Origin: Gracilariopsis chorda
Lineage: Eukaryota; Rhodophyta; Florideophyceae; Gracilariales; Gracilariaceae
DNA length: 64,000 bases
NCBI GenBank assembly: GCA_003194525.1
Contig: NBIV01000001.1
Span: 1,178,001-1,242,000 of the forward strand
Reading direction: 5' to 3'
In this document: positions 1 through 10,924 of the stretch, in pieces
Layout of the letters: each line of letters starts with the position of its first letter
Numbering within the stretch: the first letter of the stretch is position 1
Notes under the pieces: generated by a model
The model's database searches: none
What the model saw: only the letters and a program-made list of their open reading frames with translations
What the model was told of the DNA's origin: nothing
Translations under genes and position numbers: made by a program

Positions 1-2605
1 CACTTGATCAGTAAAGTGTCCATCTACTCATGAAGTTCAGCTGCAAGAAACGAGTGTGCCATCGCATGCAGATGTTGAGAACTCACCTCTGGCCTCAAGA
101 TATGGTGTCATGAAATTAACTTTTCCGAAGAAGTCCATAACCTCCGAGGTCGGGGCTAGGCCATCTTGATCAACATCAACATCATCTACCTCCACTTCCT
201 CGATCTCCTCAATGTCACCATCTGCCCCGTCTTCGTATCCAAAGAATTCCTCGAAAAAATTGGACTCGGCAGTAACGTTAGAAGTTGTTGTTAGCGAGCT
301 GGTAAGTGTTGTATTCATGCTTCGATTCCAGCCGCCGAAACGAATGTTTTGGTATTCGCGTTTGGCCACCTGCTCAATTCGAAGTGAGCGCTCACTAAAA
401 AAGTAAGTCATTGAATGAACAGAAAACCATTCTCATAACCTTCTGTTGGTTGAGCCTGTTCCTCACAGATGTCCTTATCCTTCCTTGGTGGCTAAAACTC
501 CTCTCTACGCTAGAGGACGAGGGGCTCGTACCGAGAATTCTGAGCGCAAAATCGCGCAGCAGCGACCGTTTGTCATCATATTCTATCCAGTAAACCAGCG
601 GGATGTCGCTATAGCACCACAAAAGGTTACGCCTGGTATCATCCGTCCCACATGAACGCCACGACAACCGAAGAAGACTCAACTCCTGCAACAACAGTTG
701 CACCACTCTGTCTTCACCTCCTCTATCTTGGGCTTTCTCTGCGATAGGGAAGACATCAGAACGGACGAAATCCCTCATCATCTGAGAGACATGTTCCCTG
801 TCTTCGGAGAGGTCTTGATAAGTACTGCGGATGTCAAAATAAAAAGCAACCCGATGAAGGGGTGTTAGTAGCGGTATTCGTCGGGTCGATCCACGCAGTC
901 TTTCGTCAAAAACAGAGAGAACTTCATCACGTCGGTCTGTGGTGAAGAAGGCATTCAGAGGTAGAACAAATATACGGTACCGTAACTCCCTTGTAGCAGG
1001 AAACACCTCCGATATTAGTGACGACTCGTCGTCAAATAGACGTAGATATTGACGAACAAGCCGTAGAATGTGGAAAACATCTAAAGCATCACGCATAAGT
1101 GCACGGTCCTGTATCAAGCTCTGAAATTCCCTGCGTTTCTCAAGACCTCGGGCACCGCGCGCTCCATATAGAGTGCTTTCAAAGTCGGGGCACTCAATTA
1201 AACGATGGTATACTTTCTCGCTGCGCAGTACGGAACGCAGCATACTCTCGCTGGAGGCAAAGCGCGTGGTTGCCATTCTACAGGGTAGCACTGCAGTTCT
1301 TGGTAACGCCGGTCTCCCGTAATGGTCTACTGCCCCTTGCAGTGCATCTTTTTGACTGGCATCTGCCAGTAGAATCAAGTTATGTTGGTCTTTCAGCTCT
1401 TTGAACCGATGGTAGAGCTTCGGATGTCGGCGCAGCTCGGAGACAATAGAAGTAACTTTTTGTAGTATACCACTTATCCACTTCACACTACCCAGATCCT
1501 GCATAAGTAGATTTGCCACATGAGTCTGGTCTTGACAGGACAACAGATGGTTGTGCTTGTCGATTAATAACTGCTTGGCCTTCACGCAACAGCTTGTGTT
1601 GTCGCTCACGACAGCACAAATGTTCACCCTAGACCCAAACGAACCCATGACCTCTTCAAGTACAGAGGCATAAAACTGAGCTCCGCAATTTTGTGAACCA
1701 GTGTAAGTGGAACGCAAGGAAAAAGTCTTGCGTACACGCTCCACCCCAGTGATCGAAAGCAAAACATTAACCACGCTTTCATTGGAAATATCAGTCCATC
1801 CATCAAACAAAAGCGTGCCGTAACTGCTGTTGAACGCAGAAGTTATGGAGCACTTCACTTTATTAAGCAGAGAGTAATAGTAGGCAGACAAATTCCTCTC
1901 TGACATCTTGTACGCCGTTGGAAGTTGCTCCGACAACTCTGGATTCAGAAGTTTAGCGATCTGGAAGAAAAGATCCTTCCCGGGACGGCGTGAAAGCGTG
2001 GAAAAAGGAAGCATGTTGTTGATAACAAACCGTGTTACCAGCTCATTTAGTGTTGTCCGTTTTCGATATGATTATTCGCTTTCCACCCTCACATTCACCG
2101 GCAGAGTAGCATCAGAACCGAAATCCAGTGTGCCGTAATTGGAATCGTTTTGTTGGATAGTATTACTAGGTTGAATGTTTTCACGACTTAGATACAAAGA
2201 TGATGAGCGCGGCTTTGTAGGAGTGATTTGCGTTCCAAAAAGTTGCGAATGTCCTCTTCTGCGTTTGCGGTCATGCTTGAGTAATGTCTTTTCCTGTAGA
2301 AGTCTCGTTTTAACGTCTTTTGGGACTTGGAAACACCGGAGAAGGTGATGGCCAAGTTGAGTAGCATTGTCTACTTTCGCATACGATTTCCATTCGCAGC
2401 TGACACAAGTTGTGAATAAAGGCGCTGAGTCGGTTGAAGTTTCATGCAAAGAATTCGGGTCTTGTGGAATACGAGTGTCTCGGCGACGTTTGAACCATTC
2501 GGACAGATACCATTTTCTCTTTCTGCCTCCACTAGAGGTCGTTTCGTGTTGGTTGCTGTGTGCTGATGCCGTAACCGAGACATCATTAAAATTAGAACCT
2601 TCCAT
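1..2605 (-). mobile_element. hAT-family DNA transposon, degenerate, cut by the left window edge
   Basis: The minus strand carries a BED zinc finger, a DUF659-like catalytic start and a hAT C-terminal dimerisation region in the order expected for an autonomous hAT element. The coding frame reaches to within 36 bases of the window start, so the distal terminal inverted repeat lies outside the window. I could not identify a matching terminal repeat or an 8-bp target duplication beyond base 2605, so the proximal boundary is only the start of the coding frame. Confidence 0.8.
37..2605 (-). pseudogene. hAT transposase, broken by one stop codon and one frameshift
   Basis: The first segment (2605 to 2072) has a BED-type zinc finger, with CVSC followed by HHLLRC. 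An in-frame TAA at 2072-2074 interrupts it. The same frame resumes at once and runs to 395, including a DGWTD motif typical of the transposase core and a C-terminal SSSSVERSFS plus RTSVRNRL hAT dimerisation signature. At the T run near 396-402 the frame shifts, and an acidic C-terminal tail continues in another frame to 37. The stop is in frame with both sides and has no visible splice sites, so a nonsense mutation is likelier than an intron. This copy should not make full-length transposase unless the breaks are assembly errors. Confidence 0.8.
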
Positions 2606-4276
2606 GTTGATCCTGTTTCGAACAAGAGGAGAGGAAAACTCGCACTTGTTGTGTACAAAGAAAGGAGCTAGAGTTTGTGAAAGGTAGTCTCTCGCAAGCG
2701 CGGAGAGGGAACCAGGAAGTGGTGCGCAGAACGAGATTATAACATGGACTATGGCGGATTAGGTCTAAGTGCTGGAGAGTCAAGACTGCAGAATACAGTT
2801 TGCAGAAAGATGACTTTGCTGTGCTCACATGATATCATTTCGTATTCGACAAACGAGATGGGTATTCATTAACTTGTCATCCAAAATTTCGAACATCTAA
2901 ATGTTCTGCACATATGTGTCATATGTTTTCAATGTGGACAGGTAGCAGAAAATTGCCGTCAAGCGTTGAAAAGTTGCCTTCAAGAAGATTCCAAGGTATT
3001 TAGATGTAAGCGCAAGCAATCGAAGCCCTGGTACATTGTGCTGCTGTTATGGCAAGCACAGGGCACAAACCTGTCACTTGTTGAAGGGTGAGGGTTAAAA
3101 GGCCAGCAATCCCTTGACCCTTCTGCCGCAAAGCACTTATCTGGCATGACAAGATCCCACAAACTGGGTGACTGTATCAAAGCGGGCTTAAAGAAAACAA
3201 ATTTGTTCACAGACAACACGTGAGCTTGTGCATGCGTACTGTATCCGAGTGTAACGTGTTCGACAAAGATGGACAAGTACGAGTTATGGACGCACTGCTG
3301 AAGCGGGTACAGGGTAGCAGGAGTACAAGGGTACACAATTGTGACAAACTTAAGACTCCACTGAGCAGAGAACACTGGTGTCGTTGAGGGCAGTAACACT
3401 AGGTCTTCGTGTTCAAAGGATGGAAGAAGAATGGTTCTGTCTGGGAGGGAGCCTAGAGGTGGCGCACGCGGCGACAGGAGGTATGTGGAAGCAAAATTAG
3501 AGGCCGTGAATGTAAGCGGAGAGCCAAAGCAGGTTACTTTGGGAAAAGTCGCAGTCAGTGCAAGTGGCTGCAATTGTTGCCAGAACGCAAGATCCCTCAA
3601 GTCGCAAGAGAATGTGGGTCAAGCCAAGGTCCAGGTGCCTCTGACGGTCTTGCGAGGACCAGAAAAGTTTTCCCATGGGCTGCAGTTTGGGTTTCACAAT
3701 GTTGACAGGCACCCCTTCACCAAAGGCGGCCTTCCCGCAAATCGGTACTACAGAGGAGTGGTTGCGAGCACGGAGTCGTGTGACGCGTGCGTTGACCAGA
3801 CTAGAAAATATGTATGTCGTCTAAGCCAGCGTTTCGTTTGGCAGATTCTTAACAGTTAAAAATCAACAAAAAAAGGTGAGCGAAAAGAAATATGGCTTGC
3901 TGGCACTTGCAATGAGGTAGATAATTGGTTCTGCGCAACAGCCGAAAGACAGCATTCGTTTCACGTGCTTGTGTACGTACTCCATCGCATCAAATCAGAT
4001 GACACAACGTTGCTCTGGCGCCCCAAGTCATTCTCGAAAACTTACGATTTGTGACTGTCCAACAATCTAAAATGAAAGTGCTCCTTGCGAAAAAAATTTC
4101 AAAGTCCTATCCCGCCCGTTGCGCCCTCTATTATCGCCGATAAAACTCTCCCGCTCCTCCACTCCTCCATGCTACCGCCGTCGTGGCCTGCCAATTCCCA
4201 TGTCGTTCCCACCCACGTCTGACCCTCCAACCCAACACCGCTTCTGCGTACTCTCGTCTTGCACCTTCTCTACCCC
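2606..4276. other. Intergenic, with one weak ORF pair
   Basis: The stretch between the hAT element and topoisomerase I holds a 206-codon minus-strand frame (2980-3600) and a 142-codon plus-strand frame (3431-3859) that overlap antisense. Neither resembles a known family, and frames of this length are expected by chance about once in a window this size. The last 200 bases are pyrimidine-rich and include GATAAAAC at about 4138, a plausible TATA-like element for the topoisomerase gene. Confidence 0.5.
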
Positions 4277-6529
4277 ATGAATTCCGATTCGGACGAGCCA
4301 CTTTCAAACCGCTATTCGCGCTCTATGAGCGATAACGACGAAGATGAAGACGAGCTCCCACTGGCACAGCGCCGCATGCCGAAGAGGCAGCAAGTCTCTC
4401 CGGCCCACTCGGACGACTCTGACCTGCCCATCTCCCGTCTGAACACCTCAAATGGTAAACGCTCTCGTTCTAATCACACCCCAAATGGACACCAACGGGA
4501 TACCACCACAGGGAACCACCGAAAGAGGCAGAGGACTTCTGCTTCGTCTGCCAGCATCCCCAATGGAAAAATGAGCGGCGTAAAGCGGGAACCTAAGTCC
4601 CAGCCAAAGACCGAGCCCGTTCTTGGCCACCGACACACAGCGGTCAACGCCGAGCCCGGAACGCACCGGGTTCCCAACGGAAACGGAATGTCACAGGACG
4701 CCCCTGATCGCTCAAACGGAGCCTCAAACGGAGGTTACCGCTGGTGGGATGAAAAGAACATGGGTGGCAACAAACTCAAATGGTCCACCTTGGTCCACAA
4801 TGGTGTGGTTTTCCCTCCAGAGTACGTCCCCCACAACAAACCACTTATCTACAAAGAATCTACCATTTCGCTGGGACCTGCAGCAGAGGAAATCGCCACT
4901 TTCTATGCCGAGAAGTTGGGCACAGATTATGTTAAACGTCCAAAATTCAATGCAAACTTCTTCGAAGACTTCCGTGCTTCAATGAAGGGCACTCCAGCCT
5001 ATGCCATCGTCAAAAAACTGGAACATTGCGATTTTTCACTCATCCATCAGCATGTTGAGGAATACCGCAGAGCAAAGAAGGCAATGAGCCAAGAAGAGAA
5101 ACAAGCAAAGAAGAAGCTGGAAGAAGAGCTAGCCAGTAAGTACCTGTACGCCTATGTGGACGGCCGAAAGGAGAAGCTGGGTTCGTACAAAATTGAACCG
5201 CCGGGGCTCTTCATGGGCCGCGGAGACCATCCGAAGCAAGGGAAGGTCAAGAAGCGCATTTACCCGGAGGAAGTTACAATTAACATTGGGGAGGATGCCG
5301 CAATTCCAGAATGTCCTATGCCAGGCCATCATTGGGGGGCCATTGTACACAAGCATGACGTGACGTGGGTCTGCTACTGGAAAGAGCGTGTTACTAATCA
5401 AGCAAAATACCTGTGGTTCGCCGCGGGTTCAACCTTTAAGGGTATGTCCGATCATGCTAAATTTGAGAAAGCCAGAAAGCTGCACAAGTACATTGATAAC
5501 ATTCGCCGGGACTATCGAAACGATTGGAAGGCAAAGTCGAAGGAAGTCCGACAACGTGCGGTTGCAATGTACTTAATCGACAAGCTTGCTCTACGTGTGG
5601 GTAACGAAAAGGGTGATGATGAAGCAGATACAGTTGGTTGTTGTTCACTGCGTGTCGAGCATATCAAATTCCATCCTCCAAGTACGATTGAACTCAATTT
5701 TCTTGGAAAGGATAGTATTGAGTATCGGAACACAGTTGAGATCGAGAGACTGGCGTTCGAGGCACTGAAGCTGTTTTGTCGTGGAAAGCGTCCCGGGGAT
5801 GAAGTTTTCCACAGGCTTTCTGTTCAAGGTCTCAACGACTACTTGAAATCAAGTATGGACGGTTTGAGCGCAAAAGTATTTCGTACATACAACGCTTCGA
5901 TCACACTGGATCGTCTATTACAAGAAACACCTTCCGACATGACGCCAGACGAGCTTGTTGTGTATTTCAACAAGCAAAACAAGGAGGTAGCCATTCTTTG
6001 TAATCATCAACGTTCACTGCCGAAGACACATGAAGCACAGATGCAAAAAATGGACAAGAAAAAGAATGAAATCATTGAGTGGTTGGAGGAACTTAAGCGT
6101 GGAAAAAGTGCCCTGAAGCGGCTTAAAGCCGGCTCATCCGTCGAGCTCACGAAGATGAGGCCAGAAAAGCCACAATTCACGGAAGATATGACTAGAGAAC
6201 AGAGGGCTGAGGAACGGAAGAGAGCCAACGAGGCTCCGCGGATATCCACGAGCGTAAAACGGAACTTGACTCAGTTGGAAACCGAAATTATCAAAGTTGA
6301 AGCACGGCTTTCCAAAACGGAGAGTACGATGATAATGAAAGATGACTTGAAAACAGTCGCTCTGGGTACATCAAAGATTAACTACATTGATCCTCGTATC
6401 GTGGTGGCGTGGTGCAAGAAGCACGACATTCAGATAGAGAAGATTTTCCCGAAAACTTTGCAAGTCAAGTTTGCATGGGCTATGGAAACTTCAGAGGACT
6501 TCCGTTTCTACGAAGGGATGGTCTCCTAA
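4277..6529 (+). CDS. TOP1: DNA topoisomerase I (type IB)
   Basis: Nuclear type IB topoisomerase, which relaxes supercoils by transient single-strand cleavage through a 3'-phosphotyrosine. The 750-residue protein has a charged, disordered, nuclear-localisation-like N-terminus (about 1-150). The core begins near WWDEKNMGGNKLKWSTL. The catalytic set is complete: Arg in LALRVGNEK, Lys in FLGKDSIEY, Arg in KVFRTYNAS, His in CNHQRSLP, and the active-site Tyr in SKINYIDPRI (residue 703). The coiled-coil linker precedes the C-terminal domain as in the human enzyme. I chose the ATG at 4277 because upstream in-frame sequence has only non-ATG codons and family proteins start with a similar acidic-serine leader. 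It converges on the SART1 gene. No introns. Confidence 0.97.
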   Translation: MNSDSDEPLSNRYSRSMSDNDEDEDELPLAQRRMPKRQQVSPAHSDDSDLPISRLNTSNGKRSRSNHTPNGHQRDTTTGNHRKRQRTSASSASIPNGKMSGVKREPKSQPKTEPVLGHRHTAVNAEPGTHRVPNGNGMSQDAPDRSNGASNGGYRWWDEKNMGGNKLKWSTLVHNGVVFPPEYVPHNKPLIYKESTISLGPAAEEIATFYAEKLGTDYVKRPKFNANFFEDFRASMKGTPAYAIVKKLEHCDFSLIHQHVEEYRRAKKAMSQEEKQAKKKLEEELASKYLYAYVDGRKEKLGSYKIEPPGLFMGRGDHPKQGKVKKRIYPEEVTINIGEDAAIPECPMPGHHWGAIVHKHDVTWVCYWKERVTNQAKYLWFAAGSTFKGMSDHAKFEKARKLHKYIDNIRRDYRNDWKAKSKEVRQRAVAMYLIDKLALRVGNEKGDDEADTVGCCSLRVEHIKFHPPSTIELNFLGKDSIEYRNTVEIERLAFEALKLFCRGKRPGDEVFHRLSVQGLNDYLKSSMDGLSAKVFRTYNASITLDRLLQETPSDMTPDELVVYFNKQNKEVAILCNHQRSLPKTHEAQMQKMDKKKNEIIEWLEELKRGKSALKRLKAGSSVELTKMRPEKPQFTEDMTREQRAEERKRANEAPRISTSVKRNLTQLETEIIKVEARLSKTESTMIMKDDLKTVALGTSKINYIDPRIVVAWCKKHDIQIEKIFPKTLQVKFAWAMETSEDFRFYEGMVS

Positions 6530-7062
6530 GACTTCACCGTATGGATCATCCACATTGCGGACATGCGTTCCAGGTTTTCCCTATGTCATGATGTGTAGGC
6601 AGTTTATCCGAACAATATTCCTAGTATAGGCCAACGTGCAGAAAAGAACCTCTCAATCTTCAATTTCTTTGCATGCTTGAACAAGTGAACAGCCATTGAT
6701 CCACTACATGCAAAAACAAGCGTTATACGCAAGGATATCCTTATATCCTTGGAAACTGTGAAACGGCGGCCCGCCTGGTGCAGACCACACCTTTATGTTA
6801 TCCACACCTTTATGTTATGGGAATGTACAGGCTACGACTGATTTCCACAGCATGAAAGTTTAAATACATACACGGAATAGCCCAACGTTCTTTCTTTGCG
6901 AGGTTGTTTTGCTGTTCTCTAGATCAAGTTCACAGGGGTCAGGGGTAGAAGGCTATCCTCCATTAAAGTCATCACCGAAAGAAAAACGCATCAAGCTCAC
7001 AAGATGCGCTGTTGCTTTATACATTTTTCGTTTTGTTTATTTTGACATTCGTGTTAGATGAG
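6530..7062. other. Convergent 3' intergenic region with a 17-bp tandem duplication
   Basis: This is the space between the ends of topoisomerase I and SART1. It contains two back-to-back copies of CCACACCTTTATGTTAT (6785-6801 and 6802-6818). I see no gene. Confidence 0.6.
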
Positions 7063-8676
7063 TTAAGACTGGTCTTTGGCCTCGAGAATCTTCTGGAGTC
7101 GTTTCTCTCTCTTATTCTGTCTTGGTGCATTGCCGTGAAACCTATGACTGAGAAGGCGATAAGCTTCCTTGGGAGTGAGCTTATTCCCATACTCGTCAAC
7201 GTACGCAAGTTTCACGCGAGGTTTGCCGTCGTTGGCGCTGTCATCATCACTATCATCATACCACTGGTCTCGAGCGCGACCCATTTGAGTCGGCCTTCTA
7301 TTCAGCACCCCTGTTTGTCTTAATCGTTTCAGAGTTGCCGCGAGACCTGTCATTCCGTTTGTTTCCGATGGCTGTTTTATCTCTTCCGCAGTAGGCACAG
7401 CACTTTCAACTGCGCTTATTTTCGTTTCTTCACTTCTTTTAGAGATAGGAGCATCCTTATCTTCAGTGCTTTCGACTTCATCTGGCTTGTGTTCGTCTCC
7501 ATGATTCAGATCACTAGGTTTCTTACCGCTCTTGCCAGCTTGGTCTTTTTGTGGAGATGGATCAATGTCGTCAGCATGAGTTTGCGCAGGTACATCTACC
7601 AAGAATTGGTCCATTGCAGTGTAGACGACTGCCGCATTGTTTTGATCATCATTATCACTTTGAAAGCGGTTGATTTCGTGCAGAATACGCTGCGCTGCAC
7701 GCTCCTTGTCAGCTCGATTTTGTTTTCTTCTAGCTGTGGCCATACGTTCGTAGTACTCATCATCAGTATCCGAGTGTTCTTTCAGTTTTTGTTCCGCCTT
7801 CTCTCTCAAAGCTTTCAGATGTCCTTTGGAGACAGGTTCTTCTTCCGCTACCCGTTTTCGTCTCTTCTTCTCGCGCTTTCTCGGTCTCTTAGAGAATGTT
7901 GGTTTCTTGTCAAAGTCATCTTCGATGATTATATCTTTGCGCTCAATACTGAGCTTGATTGCATCTTTCAAATCCGTAGGCTGCTGTTGCTGACGGAACT
8001 GAGCAGTGTCGGTACCATCATATTCCATCCCATTTATGTCCCGTTGTGCGCCATCAACTTGTGACGATATATCCTCTGTACGCTCTTGCGCTGGATGCTG
8101 GAGAACATCTGGTCCCTCTTTGACTTCTAGCACCGGTTTATCACGGAGGGTGAGAATCATTTGTTCTCCCGGCGCAAGTTCATCTTCAACGCGCTCCGGA
8201 AGCTCCACAGATCCAGAGGTTTGGCGCTTCCGCTTTTTTGTTTGCAACGAAGGCTGGTTTGAATGTAATTCCCGCTGTTTTTCCTCGTCGCGAACGGCTT
8301 CAGCAATTGAAAGAGGAGCGATAACATTTCGTACTGCACGTGCAGCTCGTGCCTGCTGCAATCGACGCTGCAGTGCATTGCTATCTCCGGTGCTAACGGA
8401 ATGTGAAGCGGCTGGTTCAGAAGTGTGGGGTGTCTGTTCTGTTCGTAAAGGACGTAAGCCAAGAGAGGCGCGGAGTCTGTTTGTTTCCTCTACCGAACAA
8501 GTAATCTCTCCATTCTTGGTAATTGTTTTCGCGTGAGCAGGTTTTGAAGGCGATGCAGAAGTGGGACGCAGCGGACGAAGGCCGAGAGCAAGTCTGAGTC
8601 GATTAGTATCTTCTGTGGAGAAAGTGAGCTCACCAGCCGAATTCTTCGACGGCTTAGGTCTGGGTAGTGATGTCAT
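7063..8676 (-). CDS. SART1: SART1/Snu66 family U4/U6-U5 tri-snRNP protein
   Basis: Component of the spliceosomal U4/U6-U5 tri-snRNP. The 537-residue protein has two Hub1-interaction (HIND) motifs near its N-terminus, at residues 17-36 and 58-77, each with a TNRLR..LGLRPL core. A highly charged Lys/Glu-rich middle follows. The C-terminal family block is LAYVDEYGNKLTPKEAYRL followed by SHRFHG, which is diagnostic of SART1. It ends soon after this block, whereas animal SART1 continues further. The start at 8676 is the ATG immediately before the first HIND; the frame stays open upstream for 46 codons, but that part looks like untranslated sequence. It is divergent from the coiled-coil gene at 9068, with about 390 bp between starts. 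Confidence 0.9.
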   Translation of the reverse strand: MTSLPRPKPSKNSAGELTFSTEDTNRLRLALGLRPLRPTSASPSKPAHAKTITKNGEITCSVEETNRLRASLGLRPLRTEQTPHTSEPAASHSVSTGDSNALQRRLQQARAARAVRNVIAPLSIAEAVRDEEKQRELHSNQPSLQTKKRKRQTSGSVELPERVEDELAPGEQMILTLRDKPVLEVKEGPDVLQHPAQERTEDISSQVDGAQRDINGMEYDGTDTAQFRQQQQPTDLKDAIKLSIERKDIIIEDDFDKKPTFSKRPRKREKKRRKRVAEEEPVSKGHLKALREKAEQKLKEHSDTDDEYYERMATARRKQNRADKERAAQRILHEINRFQSDNDDQNNAAVVYTAMDQFLVDVPAQTHADDIDPSPQKDQAGKSGKKPSDLNHGDEHKPDEVESTEDKDAPISKRSEETKISAVESAVPTAEEIKQPSETNGMTGLAATLKRLRQTGVLNRRPTQMGRARDQWYDDSDDDSANDGKPRVKLAYVDEYGNKLTPKEAYRLLSHRFHGNAPRQNKREKRLQKILEAKDQS

Positions 8677-9067
8677 GGAGTCGAGTTGATCAAGAAGCGT
8701 TTCGCAGGTGCTCACGCGTCTCGAAACGAAGTATTTGGCGAACAGCAAACATATGAAGAGGGACAGGACCATGTGCAATGTATGTAGGGGCAGCTGTCGA
8801 CGACTATGATCCAAAAGTTCCAGCGAATTGGATCACCGCGGCTCTACATTCCTGCTGGGAACCCTGAAATTGCAGTTGGACCAAGTGGAACGGCGCATTC
8901 GTTGGCAACAATGAGCTTCCGTTACAGCTCGGGCGTGTGCGAAAGTTTCGCACAGCAATGCAAGCTCAAGCTGGTGCCATCGCATTATACTATACATATG
9001 TACTTTCCCCCTGCGACGCTTCCCCAACCGCACCGCGCAGAACTCACGAAGGTACTTCGTCTACACC

Positions 9068-10285
9068 ATGGAGCTGGACCGCCCGTCCGGTGAGTCCGCC
9101 TCGTCCTCCTCCACCCCTTCCCTCTCCGCAGTCGCCGAGCGCGACTCACAATCCGCAGATGATCTCATCGCACCCTATCTTCCACTACACACCCTACATA
9201 CCCTACGAAATCTCCTTGAGAAGCTCTGCATTCTTACCACCAAGACCATCCCATTTCCGTCTTTACACGACGATTTACAACGTGCCAGTCTCCAATTGAC
9301 CCATCTTTCCGCCCGCTCCTTGCATGCATTACGTCTTTTCCGCTCCGCCGCTGTGAAGGAACGTCATGACGTCGCCGTCGTCCAGGACCTTCTGCGTGAT
9401 CAATTGCACACGGCCGCACATTCCTTGCTGACCGCTTCGAGGGCTGAACAGAATCGCTTGGCATCTGTATCCAATTCACTTGCACTTGCTTTCGAACAGG
9501 CTGCCATAAATCTTACAACCTGCTTAACACAAGCCACTCACGCACGCGCCCATCAGACGGAGCGTCGTGAACAGAAGCAAACCGCAGTGGCACATAAATT
9601 TACTCAACTCAACGATACCCGTCGCCGCGCCCAAGGTGCGCTTCGCGCTTTCGAGGATGCCGACACGCGTCATTCAGAAGCTGAGGAGAGAGAGCGTATA
9701 GCAAGACGTCGAGTAGTCGCATTGCAAGCCGCACACGTAGCCGCTGTGGTAGGCGGCTTCGTCAGTCCACGTTCGACACCGTTTGTAATTGGCGCAGGTT
9801 CTGCCGCCGCGCTGGCGAACACGTTTGAAGGCGAAGTGCTACGAGCGCGTGAAGAACGCGCCGTACATCTACGGCAACGAAATGATGCGCGAGAACGACA
9901 CTCTCAACTGGAAGGAAGCGTTGCGAGTTTGGTAACGCAGTTGAGGGAGAGTAGGAGGGAACAAGTTTTGGAAAGTGGGGTGTTGGATACTCTTGTTGAA
10001 AGTGCGCTTGTTTTGAGGGAATTAGCAGGCGTTATGTTGCAGGCGGAGGCGTTTTGGAAGGGTGTTGCTACTGGCTTGCAGGATGGATTGCTGGAACTTG
10101 TTAATGCTGCAGAGGGGCGAGTGCTGGACGATGGGATGAAGGAACGATTTGAACAGGTTGAAATGTTCTGGGGGGCCGTGGGTCGTGTGTGTGACCGTGC
10201 CATGAGAGGCGTAGATAGTAGCCTCAACGACAATGGCGGTCTCGAGTCGCGTCAGGTTGAGAGTATTGCATGGGATGCTGCTTGA
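9068..10285 (+). CDS. Predicted alpha-helical coiled-coil protein with a central hydrophobic segment
   Basis: I do not recognise the family. The 405-residue protein is almost entirely helical by composition. A leader of about 45 residues is followed by long Ala/Leu/Arg/Gln-rich heptad-like stretches (about 60-225). A hydrophobic hairpin-like segment follows (about 226-255: VVGGFVSP, TPFVIGAGSAAALA), then a second charged helical stretch and a Leu/Val-rich C-terminal helical region. The layout of helices around one central hydrophobic hairpin resembles membrane-inserting helical bundle proteins, but there is no sequence match I can name. The start has a CACC-ATG context. It shares a divergent upstream region with SART1 and converges on the GT14 gene. 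Confidence 0.8.
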   Translation: MELDRPSGESASSSSTPSLSAVAERDSQSADDLIAPYLPLHTLHTLRNLLEKLCILTTKTIPFPSLHDDLQRASLQLTHLSARSLHALRLFRSAAVKERHDVAVVQDLLRDQLHTAAHSLLTASRAEQNRLASVSNSLALAFEQAAINLTTCLTQATHARAHQTERREQKQTAVAHKFTQLNDTRRRAQGALRAFEDADTRHSEAEERERIARRRVVALQAAHVAAVVGGFVSPRSTPFVIGAGSAAALANTFEGEVLRAREERAVHLRQRNDARERHSQLEGSVASLVTQLRESRREQVLESGVLDTLVESALVLRELAGVMLQAEAFWKGVATGLQDGLLELVNAAEGRVLDDGMKERFEQVEMFWGAVGRVCDRAMRGVDSSLNDNGGLESRQVESIAWDAA

Positions 10286-10924
10286 CGAGATGGAATACGC
10301 TTAGTTTGTCTGTATGCTTGTAACAATTTATAGCATCCGTGTTTAGCTGATGGCTTCTTTTTTTGTGAATAGAGATGTATGTAGGTTGATTGCGCGGTTG
10401 GGGAATAGACAGGTGAATCGGTGATCGATGTAAAGCAGATAGTGTTATATGTTAAGGACGGCTTGCCAAGGGCGACGTTTACGATTTGCAACAGTGCGAT
10501 AAGATGTGTATACTTTCATCGAGTATCTACAGAGAGAAGGTCGGCAGTGCTCAAACAGCTCCGTATGAATGCATTCTCTCAATCTGTCTAGCAGACTCCG
10601 CCAGCGAAAGCCCTTATTAAGCGGATGACGAGCGATGCGGACGAAGGTAGTCTCGTGCCGACAACTCGTTGACGAAAAAAAAGAATAAAAACAATATTAG
10701 CAATACGAGTCAGAAAAGGAGTTCGTTGGAGGAGTTCGTATGAAACGGCGCAGACAAAAGACGGAACAATCGAAAACCACGTCATGTCTCTACCCGTAAG
10801 ATACATTAGCACTTCCGCCAAAGCTCGACCAAGCTGCACACAAACCATAAACAAGGACCAAACGGCGCACTGACAACAAAAGCCATCGGATTGGATAAAG
10901 CAAAAAAGCAAAAGCGCATCACAC
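10286..10924. other. Convergent 3' intergenic region
   Basis: Space between the coiled-coil gene and the GT14 gene. A 163-codon minus frame overlaps the end of GT14 out of frame and is not supported. I see no other structure. Confidence 0.5.

Noticed and set aside
7489..8536. Long plus-strand frames of 191 and 176 codons
   Set aside because: They lie antisense to the SART1 coding region and have no family resemblance; they reflect its codon bias.
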